Positions 6,395 to 12,578 of a stretch of DNA of 12,578 nt are shown piece by piece. Position numbers and translations under genes: made by a program. How positions within the stretch are numbered: position 1 is the stretch's first letter; each line of letters begins with the position of its first letter. The stretch comes from JAQCEJ01 sp040881995 (GTDB lineage Bacteria; Planctomycetota; Planctomycetia; Planctomycetales; Planctomycetaceae). The notes beneath the pieces are model-generated. The model did no database searches. It worked only from the letters and a program-made list of their open reading frames with translations, and had not been told where the DNA came from. The stretch spans positions 1 through 12,578 of the forward strand of contig JBBECD010000223.1 of assembly GCA_040881995.1 (NCBI GenBank). The letters are read 5' to 3'.

Positions 6395-7435
6395 ATGAAC
6401 GATTTCCCCCGAAAAACAGCGTCTCGCCGCGGTTTCACGCTCATCGAACTGCTGGTGGTGATCGCGATTATCGCGATTTTAATCGCGTTGTTGTTGCCGG
6501 CGGTGCAGCAGGCGCGCGAGGCCGCGCGGCGGACGCAGTGCAAGAATAACCTCAGGCAGATTGGACTGGGATTGCACAATTATCTCGACGCGTTTGCCAG
6601 GTTTCCTCCCAGTTATTGCGCCGTTCCGGGCATGACGACGACCGTCGGCGGACAATGGTCGTATCGCGCCCGAATACTTCCTTATATGGAGCAGGCCAAC
6701 CTTCAGAATCTGATCAACTGGAATCTCGCTTATTCCGCCCAACTCAACGTGGCCATCGCGCGAGTTCCCACGTTTCTTTGTCCGAGCGAAGTGAATGACA
6801 TGGTGCGGGTATTTACGTCGGGGCCGAGCAGCAGGCAGCCGCGAGACTATCCGGCCAGCTACGCCGTGAATTTTGGCACATGGAAGATTTGGGATCCGAC
6901 GAACGGCAGCGTCGGCGACGGCGCATTTCATCCCAATAGTAAATTCGATACTGCGTCCTTCACGGACGGCACAAGCAACACGCTTTGCGCCGCTGAAGTC
7001 AAGGCCTTTACGCCTTATGTCCGAAACACATCGGCCGATCCCGGACCAATCCCCCCGATGAACGCCGGATTCGCGACAAGTTTAACGGGAGACGGCTGTT
7101 GTATCGGCTCCACCACGCAAGACAATACCGGACATACGGAGTGGGCGGACGGCCTGTGTCAGCAAAGCGGTTTTACAACAACGTTCACTCCCAACACGAA
7201 AATTCCTTACGATGTCTCCGGGATCATCTACGACATCGACCTGGTTTCGTGGCGCGAAGGAACGGATGCTTCTCGCGTGACTTACGCATCACTCGTTGCC
7301 CGTAGTTATCACGAAGGCATGGTTCACGTCCTCCTGATGGATGGTTCCGCCCGTTCGGTGGGTGAAAACATTGATATCAACGTCTGGCGATCGCTCGGTA
7401 CGCGATCCGGCGCAGAAGTTATCGGAGATTTCTAA
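6395..7435 (+). CDS. DUF1559 domain-containing protein with prepilin-type N-terminus
   Basis: This 346-residue protein belongs to the DUF1559 (SBP_bac_10-like) family, present in dozens of copies in planctomycetes and of unknown function. It has a type IV pilin/pseudopilin leader: RRGFTLIELLVVIAIIAILIALLLPAVQQAREAARR, with predicted prepilin peptidase cleavage between G13 and F14 and the conserved glutamate E18 at position +5 of the mature chain. The family signature follows (QCKNNLRQIGLGLHNY), and the C-terminal H-x9-DG motif is present in YHEGMVHVLLMDGSARSV, ending in VWRSLGTRSGAEVIGDF. Length is normal for the family. The ATG at 6395 has AGAGG at 6381-6385, 9 bases upstream; the frame opens earlier but only through the operator region. 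It would be inserted in the inner membrane and possibly assembled or exposed in the periplasm. Its promoter region overlaps the MntR-type operators, which is unusual. Confidence 0.93.
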   Translation: MNDFPRKTASRRGFTLIELLVVIAIIAILIALLLPAVQQAREAARRTQCKNNLRQIGLGLHNYLDAFARFPPSYCAVPGMTTTVGGQWSYRARILPYMEQANLQNLINWNLAYSAQLNVAIARVPTFLCPSEVNDMVRVFTSGPSSRQPRDYPASYAVNFGTWKIWDPTNGSVGDGAFHPNSKFDTASFTDGTSNTLCAAEVKAFTPYVRNTSADPGPIPPMNAGFATSLTGDGCCIGSTTQDNTGHTEWADGLCQQSGFTTTFTPNTKIPYDVSGIIYDIDLVSWREGTDASRVTYASLVARSYHEGMVHVLLMDGSARSVGENIDINVWRSLGTRSGAEVIGDF

Positions 7436-7565
7436 GAACTCCTGGCAAAACCTCTGTGCGTACGCATTTTCCGCAGGGTTTGAACGATTTTCAAGCAAGC
7501 ACAACCGGTTTTGTCAGGGACTCTAAACATGCTCGCGGCGATTCGATTCAACAGGAGTGGACCCC

Positions 7566-7988
7566 ATGAAACGACGAACCAGAGGAATGAATGGCTTCAA
7601 ACGAGGTTTCACGCTGATCGAACTGCTGGTCGTAATTGCAATTATCGCCGTGCTCATGTCGCTGCTCCTGCCCGCGGTGCAGCAGGCCCGCGAAGCGGCC
7701 CGGCGGTCGCAGTGCAAAATCGGGAATAGCGAAGAGGTCTTCAACACCATCGACGCGCAATACACCGCCGTCACTGCGAAACGAGTCGATCTGCTCGATC
7801 AATGTTACGCGCGGCTCGAAGAGATGCACCGCAAACGAGAGTTATCGCCGGCGGCGTTTGAGGAGCTTAAAGCCATCTGCAACACGGCTCGAAACGACGA
7901 ATGCATCGACGAGAGCCTTCGACAACCCAGAAAAATACACGTACCAAAATCAGTCGAAAGTAATTTTTTTGGATATCAAAAGTTTTAA
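7566..7988 (+). CDS. Short chimeric prepilin-like protein
   Basis: This 140-residue protein begins like a DUF1559 pseudopilin: RGFTLIELLVVIAIIAVLMSLLLPAVQQAREAARRSQCK (13-51), with the G14/F15 cleavage site and E19. Directly after K51 the DUF1559 body is missing. Instead comes IGNSEEVFNTIDAQYTAVTAKRVDLLDQCYARLEEMHRKRELSPAAFEELKAICNTARN, a predicted helical stretch resembling small secreted or lipid-anchored planctomycete proteins ('SDEVFxTVDALYTAVT...', from memory, low certainty). The last 30 residues are encoded by AT-rich DNA and resemble neither. The ATG at 7566 has AGGAG at 7553-7557, 8 bases upstream, so translation is plausible. It may be a real small membrane-anchored protein made by recombination, or a decaying DUF1559 gene. 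It lies about 130 bases after the DUF1559 gene on the same strand. Confidence 0.75.
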   Translation: MKRRTRGMNGFKRGFTLIELLVVIAIIAVLMSLLLPAVQQAREAARRSQCKIGNSEEVFNTIDAQYTAVTAKRVDLLDQCYARLEEMHRKRELSPAAFEELKAICNTARNDECIDESLRQPRKIHVPKSVESNFFGYQKF

Positions 7989-8106
7989 TTTTTGGAATAC
8001 GGAATTTCTGATTAAGTCAGCAGGCGTGTCCCGTCGATGTTAAATTGACAGAGTCATTGCGCCCCCGCTTCGACGTTGTACGCAGCGGGTTACAAAAGGA
8101 GTTGTT

Positions 8107-9159
8107 ATGGCTGCGATTCGACACGTCTCTGCGCTGATGGTAGCGGCGTTGATAAGTTGGCAGACCGCGAGTGTTTCTCATTCCGGGGAACGGCCATTGA
8201 CCCCCAGTCGCGGAGAGATCCGTGGGACGGGATCGTCGCCACCTCAACACACGCAGCCCGACATTCATTTGATGTCGACGGAGACGACCGGCGATCTATC
8301 GCTCACGCCGCTTTCCTCCGCCGCCGTCGAACCATCGGCGTGCGAACCGTCGCTTCATAAGACGCTGTTTGATTGGGCGATCGGTGAAGCACCGGATGAT
8401 GAACCGGAAGAAGGTGAAGACGACGACGAGCCGATCACCACCGATCGTCCGGATTTCACGGAAGCCAGCAGCACGGTGGGCCTGGGAGTCCTGCAGATCG
8501 AAATGGGTTACACATTCACTCAGGACAAAGACGCCGGCGTGCGTACCAAGGGACATTCATGGGGCGAATCGTTGTTTCGATATGGGATTCTGGACGACTG
8601 GCTGGAATTCCGGTTCGCGGTCCTTCCCGCGTCGGAGCACATCACGCACTTAACCATCGGTGGGGCAAGAAATACAACCTCCGAGTCGAAGGAAATCTAT
8701 GTGGGATTCAAGTTGGCGCTGACCGAGCAGCGCGGCTGGCTACCGGAAATGGCCCTGGTGCCGCAGTTGACGGTCCCCACCGGCAGCAATGGATTCACCA
8801 CCAACGAAACGCTCCCCGGCATGAACTGGCTGTACGGCTGGGATATCAACGACACGCTGTCAACCGGAGGCAGCACGCAATTCAACCGCGCGATCGACGA
8901 CAGCGGCGAGGCATACATCGAGTTCGCCCAGTCGTGGACGGTCGGCTATGGCCTGACGGATGAATTGGGAGCCTACACCGAATGGTTCGCCTTCTTTCCG
9001 AACGGGGCCGATACGGCGCGCGTCGAGCATTACGCCAACGCAGGGTTCACCTACCTCATCACCAACGACATCCAATGGGATATTCGAGCCGGCGTCGGTC
9101 TGAACGACGCCGCGGCCGACTTTTTCGCCGGCACCGGTGTGTCGGTGCGGTTTCGCTGA
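8107..9159 (+). CDS. Outer-membrane beta-barrel protein, MetA-like transporter family
   Basis: This 350-residue protein resembles the 'transporter' family related to the putative MetA phenol-degradation outer-membrane proteins (PF13557). A signal peptide (MAAIRHVSALMVAALISWQTASVS) predicts export. A low-complexity acidic stretch, DDEPEEGEDDDEPITT (about 97-112), precedes the typical start of the domain, TDRPDFTEASSTVGLGVLQIEMGYTF (112-137). The rest shows alternating hydrophobic/polar strands, with recurring pieces such as LEFRFAVLP, IYVGFKLAL, LVPQLTVPTGS and TVGYGLTDELGAYTEWF. It ends in GTGVSVRFR, consistent with a final barrel strand. The start is well supported: AAGGAG at 8096-8101, 5 bases before the ATG. 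Many planctomycete relatives are of unknown substrate, and nothing nearby suggests aromatic degradation, so a generic outer-membrane role is all I claim. Confidence 0.87.
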   Translation: MAAIRHVSALMVAALISWQTASVSHSGERPLTPSRGEIRGTGSSPPQHTQPDIHLMSTETTGDLSLTPLSSAAVEPSACEPSLHKTLFDWAIGEAPDDEPEEGEDDDEPITTDRPDFTEASSTVGLGVLQIEMGYTFTQDKDAGVRTKGHSWGESLFRYGILDDWLEFRFAVLPASEHITHLTIGGARNTTSESKEIYVGFKLALTEQRGWLPEMALVPQLTVPTGSNGFTTNETLPGMNWLYGWDINDTLSTGGSTQFNRAIDDSGEAYIEFAQSWTVGYGLTDELGAYTEWFAFFPNGADTARVEHYANAGFTYLITNDIQWDIRAGVGLNDAAADFFAGTGVSVRFR

Positions 9160-9183
9160 GCGCCCGAGCGTCCGCAGTCAATG

Positions 9184-9201
9184 AAAAACGCTCGGAGCGT
9201 T
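9184..9201 (-). terminator. Candidate rho-independent terminator of hemL
   Basis: Read on the minus strand, a 6-bp stem (AACGCT / AGCGTT, 9196-9201 and 9187-9192) with a CCG loop is followed by a five-T run (9184-9188, sharing two bases with the stem). It begins inside the hemL stop codon (9201-9203), which is unusually tight. The stem is short, so strength is uncertain. Confidence 0.4.
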
Positions 9202-10508
9202 CAACGACGGACGGCGATCTCTTCGAACACTTCCCGCGAGGCGGCGATCGTTTTCTCGATATCCTCCGTCGTGTGCCGCGCCGAGACGAAATTCGCTTCG
9301 TACTGGCTGCACGGCAGATAAATTCCTCGATTGAGCATCCCCTGAAAATAATGGGCGAAGAGTTTGGTGTCGCTCTTCGTCGCGATCGTGTAGTTCGTCA
9401 CCGGGTCGGGATTGAAGAACAGCGTGAACATGCTGCCGGCGTGCGGAATCGTGTGCGCGATCCCCGCCGCTGTCGCCGCGGCGGAAAGACCTTCGCATAA
9501 CGTCGCCGCAGCCGTTTCGAGCTGCGGATACGGATCCTCTTGTTGCAACGTCTTCAGCGTCGCGATGCCGCAGGCCATTGCCAGCGGGTTGCCCGAAAGC
9601 GTCCCGGCCTGATACACCGGCCCCAGCGGAGAAATCTTCGCCATGATGTCGGCTCGGCCGCCGTACGCTCCCACGGGCATGCCACCGCCCAGAATTTTTC
9701 CCAACGTCGTCAAGTCGGGGGTGATGCCGAATCGCTCTTGAGCGCCGCCGAACGCCACGCGGAATCCGGTCATCACCTCGTCGAAAATCAGCACCGCGCC
9801 GTGATGCATCGTCAGTTGACGAAGCGACGACAGAAATTCCGGCGTGGGAATCACGACCCCCATGTTGCCGACGACCGGTTCCAAAACGACGGCTGCGATT
9901 TTATCGCCGCGCTCGACAAACGTTTGTTCGAGTTGTTCGACCGCGTTGTATTCGAGGCTGATCGTGTCGGCCGTGCAGCCCGCGGGGACGCCGGGACTCG
10001 ACGGCACGCCGTGCGTCAGCGCTCCGCTCCCCGCCTGGACGAGCAGACTGTCGACGTGCCCGTGATAACAGCCGGCGAATTTGACGATCACATCCCGGCC
10101 CGTAAATCCGCGGGCCAGCCGGACGGCGGACATCGTCGCCTCGGTCCCCGAGTTGACCATCCGCACCATTTCGATCGAGGGCATCGCCTTGATCACCATC
10201 TCGGCGAGTTCGGTCTCGGCGACGGTGGGGGCTCCGAAACTCGTCCCCAGCGACAACGCCTTCTCCAAAGCCGCCTGTACGGCATGATGCCGATGCCCGA
10301 GAATATGCGGCCCCCACGAGCCGACGTAATCGAGCAGTTGGTTGCCGTCGATGTCGTATAAATACTGGGCGTCGCCTCGATCGATGATCAGCGGATCGCC
10401 CCCCACGGCGCCGAAGGCCCGCGCCGGGCTGTTCACGCCCCCGGGAATCGACCGGCAGGCTCTAGCGAAATGTTCCCGGCTATTGGTGCGATGAAGTTGC
10501 GGCGACAT
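9201..10508 (-). CDS. hemL: Glutamate-1-semialdehyde 2,1-aminomutase
   Basis: HemL converts glutamate-1-semialdehyde to 5-aminolevulinate, the second step of the C5 route that supplies haem and other tetrapyrroles; it is a cytosolic pyridoxal-phosphate enzyme. The 435-residue length is normal. Family features are present in order: IPGGVNSPARAFGAVGG (21-37), the YVGSWGPHILGH segment (61-72), SGTEATMSAVRLAR (120-133) for cofactor phosphate contacts, CYHGHVD (147-153), LIFDEVMTGFR (240-250, with D243 pairing with the cofactor nitrogen) and TTLGKILGGGMPVGA (267-281), where K271 is the Schiff-base lysine. The ATG at 10508 gives the usual N-terminus; GGAG about 12 bases upstream is a poor ribosome site. 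The gene stands alone, with no other haem gene in the window. It converges with the beta-barrel gene. Nothing looks truncated or altered. Confidence 0.97.
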   Translation of the reverse strand: MSPQLHRTNSREHFARACRSIPGGVNSPARAFGAVGGDPLIIDRGDAQYLYDIDGNQLLDYVGSWGPHILGHRHHAVQAALEKALSLGTSFGAPTVAETELAEMVIKAMPSIEMVRMVNSGTEATMSAVRLARGFTGRDVIVKFAGCYHGHVDSLLVQAGSGALTHGVPSSPGVPAGCTADTISLEYNAVEQLEQTFVERGDKIAAVVLEPVVGNMGVVIPTPEFLSSLRQLTMHHGAVLIFDEVMTGFRVAFGGAQERFGITPDLTTLGKILGGGMPVGAYGGRADIMAKISPLGPVYQAGTLSGNPLAMACGIATLKTLQQEDPYPQLETAAATLCEGLSAAATAAGIAHTIPHAGSMFTLFFNPDPVTNYTIATKSDTKLFAHYFQGMLNRGIYLPCSQYEANFVSARHTTEDIEKTIAASREVFEEIAVRR

Positions 10509-10531
10509 GACAGGCGTGCTCCAGGTGAGTT

Positions 10532-10670
10532 GAATGACTAAGGCCTAAATCCTAATGACTAAGGAATGACCAAAATCCCAATGACAAACGATGAATATGG
10601 GCGACATTGGTCATTGGCAATTCGGAATTGGGATTTCGTTAGGCATTAGTCATTCGTCATTAGGCATTCT
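10532..10670. repeat. Imperfect long inverted repeat made of 'AATGAC' units
   Basis: This AT-rich spacer is built of short repeated words (AATGAC, AATGACTAA, and their complements GTCATT, TTAGTCATT). Exact inverted pieces include GAATGACTAA (10532-10541) with its complement at 10646-10655, and AAATCCCAAT (10573-10582) with its complement at 10627-10636. Together they could fold into a long interrupted hairpin. Such 'AATGACCAATGAC' spacers are familiar between planctomycete genes. It separates divergent hemL and the right DUF1501 gene. Confidence 0.7.
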
Positions 10671-10722
10671 ACCGCCGATGGTAAGCGGATGCCCGAAAAG
10701 GTACAAGCAACCGCAATCGCGC

Positions 10723-10752
10723 TTGCCGGGTGAGCATTCCGTACGGTAGAAT
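10723..10752 (+). promoter_or_regulatory. Candidate sigma70 promoter of the right DUF1501 gene
   Basis: TTGCCG (10723-10728) and TAGAAT (10747-10752) are separated by 18 bases; they match consensus at four and five of six positions. Transcription would start near 10759, leaving a leader of about 105 bases before the ATG at 10864, or about 27 bases before the alternative GTG at 10786. Confidence 0.45.
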
Positions 10753-10863
10753 AAATCAAGCGAAGTTGATCTGAATCGAGCGACCGTGCATAAATCGTTC
10801 AGGAAACCCGCCTGCCGGTTCGATAGAACAAACAGCCCTCCACGCCGCGCCCGCCGAGACATT

Positions 10864-12306
10864 ATGAATACCGAAAAACACCGATCTCGACCGTCGATCT
10901 CCGCCGGTCGCCGCGAATTCCTCAAGGCAAGCTGGACCGGGTTCACCACGCTCAGCCTGGCGAATTTGTATCGTCTGAAGGCCGCACAAGCTGCCGCGAC
11001 CGGCGATAACGGCTCGAAAGAGCGAACCGCCGTCATTCTGGTCTGGTTCCGCGGCGGTTGCAGCCATCTCGACACGTGGGATCCCAAGCCGGACAGCCCG
11101 TCGGAATATCGCAGTCCCTTTCAGCCGATTGCGACGAACGTCCCGGGGATCAACATCACCGAACTTCTGCCGCGGATGTCGCAGATCGCCGACCGGTATT
11201 CGATTTTGCGGTCGGTCACTCATACCGGCGGCGGGCATCCGGCGGGATCGTTGCAAGTCCTCGCGGGAGATCCCGACCCCGCCGACAAGATCGTGCCAAA
11301 AATTCCCGATTGGATGTCGATCGCGCATTTTCTGCGGTCCGATCAGCGCAAGAGGCTGCCGAATTACATCGCCGTTAATCCGGTCGATCGCTACGACGGT
11401 TTCACCATCGCCGGCCCGACGACGCTCGGGGCTTCGTACGAACCGTTCAAAATCTTCGGCGACCCGAGCAGTCCCGATTTTCAGATTCCGAATCTCGGCC
11501 TCGATACGTCGCAGACGGCCGGACGGTTTGACAGCCGCTTGCGTCTCAAACAGGCATTCGATCGCATGACGAGCGAGATCGATCAATCGGGGATGATGAG
11601 CGCGATCGATCATTTCGAAGGGCAGGCGCTCTCGCTGCTCACCAGCCCCGAGGCCCGCGAGGCATTCGACCTGACGCGAGAGCCGACCGAAGTCCGCGAA
11701 CGGTACGGCATGCATCAGTGGGGACAGCAATGTCTGCTCGCCCGCCGGCTGGTCGAAGCCGGTGTCGAAATCATCACGACCGAATTCGACGGCCCGCTGT
11801 GCGGCCGCGTGCAGAACTGGGACGACCACGCCGTCAATCAACATGTCTTCGACGCTCTGAAGTTTCGCGTGCCGACCGTGGATCAGGCTCTCTCGGCGCT
11901 GATCGAAGACATGTACAATCGCGGACTCGATAAGCGCGTGTTGGTCATCGCCACCGGCGAATTCGGCCGCACGCCGCGAATTTCGCACGTCGCCAGCAGC
12001 GGCGGCGGCGTCGCGAGTGCGGAAGCGGGAGTGGTGCAGCCGGGCCGCGACCACTGGCCGGCCGCGAACTCGATGATCTTCGCCGGCGGCGGCATCGAGA
12101 CCGGTAAGGTGATCGGCGCAACGAACGCAAAGGGAGAATACCCCGCCGACCGCGCCGTCGGCCCGCGCGATTTTCTCGCGACGATCTACCGGCACCTCGG
12201 CATCGACTATGCCAACACCACAATCACCGACTTCGCCGGCCGCCCCAGGTACATCCTGGAACACGGCGAAGCGATCCCGGAATTGATTCGACACGGGTTT
12301 GCCTGA
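10864..12306 (+). CDS. DUF1501 domain-containing protein, Tat-exported
   Basis: This is a second, clearly different DUF1501 protein of 480 residues. A Tat signal is present (GRREFLKASWTGFTTLSLANL, RR at 16-17). Family motifs: VILVWFRGGCSHLDTWDPKPDSPSEYR (57-83, candidate ligands H68, D70, D73), GEFGRTPRIS (365-374) and GRDHW (394-398). Between the last two lies a Gly/Ala-rich insertion (ASSGGGVASAEAGVV) that the left DUF1501 lacks. The ending, with AGGGIETGKVIGATNAKGEYPADRAVGPRDFLATIYRHLGID, is typical. I chose the ATG at 10864 because it places the RR motif near the N-terminus; the frame is open to a GTG at 10786 and neither start has a good ribosome site. No DUF1549/DUF1553 partner is seen upstream, and none begins in the 270 bases downstream. 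Function is unknown; probably periplasmic. Confidence 0.93.
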   Translation: MNTEKHRSRPSISAGRREFLKASWTGFTTLSLANLYRLKAAQAAATGDNGSKERTAVILVWFRGGCSHLDTWDPKPDSPSEYRSPFQPIATNVPGINITELLPRMSQIADRYSILRSVTHTGGGHPAGSLQVLAGDPDPADKIVPKIPDWMSIAHFLRSDQRKRLPNYIAVNPVDRYDGFTIAGPTTLGASYEPFKIFGDPSSPDFQIPNLGLDTSQTAGRFDSRLRLKQAFDRMTSEIDQSGMMSAIDHFEGQALSLLTSPEAREAFDLTREPTEVRERYGMHQWGQQCLLARRLVEAGVEIITTEFDGPLCGRVQNWDDHAVNQHVFDALKFRVPTVDQALSALIEDMYNRGLDKRVLVIATGEFGRTPRISHVASSGGGVASAEAGVVQPGRDHWPAANSMIFAGGGIETGKVIGATNAKGEYPADRAVGPRDFLATIYRHLGIDYANTTITDFAGRPRYILEHGEAIPELIRHGFA

Positions 12307-12310
12307 TTTC

Positions 12311-12352
12311 CCTTCTCCCCCTGGGAGAAGGTGGCCGAAGGCCGGATGAGGG
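12311..12352. repeat. Hairpin repeat after DUF1501 ('CTCCCCCTGGGAGAAGG' type)
   Basis: A perfect 9-bp inverted repeat, CCTTCTCCC-CCT-GGGAGAAGG (12311-12331), is followed by a small GGCC-GAA-GGCC hairpin (12333-12343) and GGATGAGGG. This composite is a widely scattered intergenic repeat in many GC-rich bacteria, including planctomycetes (known from memory). It starts four bases after the DUF1501 stop and could end transcription, but no T-run follows. Confidence 0.65.
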
Positions 12353-12492
12353 TGCCTTTGAAGAAAGGCGGAAGGCGGAAGGATGAGTCAGAAAGGCGAG
12401 AGCAGCATCGAGTGCTTTCTGCCTCTCCCGAACTTTCAAGCGAAGGTCTCTGCGATTGATCGAACGAGCATCTTTCGTCAGCACTTATCGCA

Positions 12493-12520
12493 GGCTTTCA
12501 ATCCCGGAGGGATTGCAGCC
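12493..12520. repeat. Hairpin start of a probable dispersed repeat
   Basis: GGCT (12493-12496) pairs with AGCC (12517-12520), and CAATCCC (12499-12505) pairs with GGGATTG (12509-12515) around a GGA loop; the only mismatch is a TT/C internal loop. The following CATTAGCC resembles a repeat I recall in planctomycetes and other phyla ('GGAGGGATTGCAGCCATTAGCC...'). The remainder lies at or beyond the window end. Confidence 0.5.
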
Positions 12521-12578
12521 ATTAGCCCAACTTCCCCAACCGTCGACGTAAGTTCTTTCGCCATAAGGAACGGTGAGT

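Larger units (their letters stand above)
10509..10863. other. 355-base gene-free spacer between divergent hemL and DUF1501
   Basis: No coding sequence is supported here. The left part (10532-10670) is the inverted-repeat element described separately. The right part holds a candidate promoter (10723-10752) and an untranslated leader. The DUF1501 frame is open back to a GTG at 10786, but the segment 10786-10863 encodes an Arg-rich stretch before the natural Tat signal and is probably leader. Confidence 0.6.
12307..12578. other. Gene-free right edge, repeat-rich
   Basis: No convincing gene is seen in these 272 bases. Contents: the hairpin repeat at 12311-12352; a short tandem AAGGCGG (12365-12378, two full copies plus AAGG); and a hairpin-bearing segment at 12493-12520 (GGCT-TT-CAATCCC-GGA-GGGATTG-C-AGCC) continuing as CCATTAGCCC. 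The last piece resembles the start of a longer dispersed repeat that runs to or past the window edge. Confidence 0.55.

Noticed and set aside
8045..8050. Perfect TTGACA upstream of the beta-barrel gene as a -35 box
   Set aside because: No -10-like hexamer occurs 16-18 bases downstream, where the sequence is GC-rich.
9540..10361. 273-codon plus-strand frame within hemL
   Set aside because: It is antisense to conserved hemL motifs, and its His/Arg-rich composition is typical of a shadow frame.
10756..12294. Long open frame (512 codons) on the minus strand opposite the right DUF1501 gene
   Set aside because: It is longer than the real gene but shows no family motif and is Arg/Gly/Ala-rich, as expected from the antisense of GC-rich coding DNA. 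The plus strand encodes clear DUF1501 motifs and a Tat signal.
12224..12484. 86-codon minus-strand frame at the right edge
   Set aside because: It crosses the end of the DUF1501 gene and the hairpin repeat, and its sequence is what that repeat gives when translated.

Overview
The window looks like chromosomal DNA of a planctomycete. Three kinds of evidence point there: two Tat-exported DUF1501 proteins, a DUF1559 pilin-like protein plus a second gene with the same prepilin N-terminus, and several short intergenic repeats of the type scattered through planctomycete genomes. The DNA is GC-rich by eye, with a few AT-rich patches. I cannot place it below phylum with confidence. There is no rRNA, tRNA, CRISPR array, transposase or phage gene.

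Layout, left to right. A DUF1501 gene (51-1508, minus) is followed by a divergent small locus: a strong sigma70-type promoter, an antitoxin-like gene (1776-1994) and an overlapping ORF (1991-2821). In that ORF a ParE/RelE-like toxin that has lost its C-terminus is joined in frame to a complete DUF4256 protein. Next come three minus-strand genes: a class I methyltransferase of the METTL/Methyltransf_16 type (2923-3645), a roughly 18-helix membrane protein of unknown function (3805-5586) and an MntR manganese regulator (5755-6201). Upstream of mntR is a paired palindrome (6318-6365) that resembles two MntR/DtxR-family operators. It lies between mntR and a divergent DUF1559 gene (6395-7435). Then come a short chimeric prepilin-like gene (7566-7988), an outer-membrane beta-barrel protein of the MetA-like 'transporter' family (8107-9159), the tetrapyrrole gene hemL (9201-10508, minus), a repeat-rich spacer, and a second DUF1501 gene (10864-12306). 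The right edge is intergenic and repeat-rich.

How the genes work together: most appear to be single transcription units, not one pathway. The clearest functional links are the antitoxin/toxin-remnant/DUF4256 overlap and the mntR-operator-DUF1559 arrangement. The second suggests either MntR autoregulation or metal control of a pilin-like surface protein. I see no complete new multi-gene system. The most unusual items are the toxin-DUF4256 fusion, the doubled operator in front of a DUF1559 gene, and the prepilin chimera.
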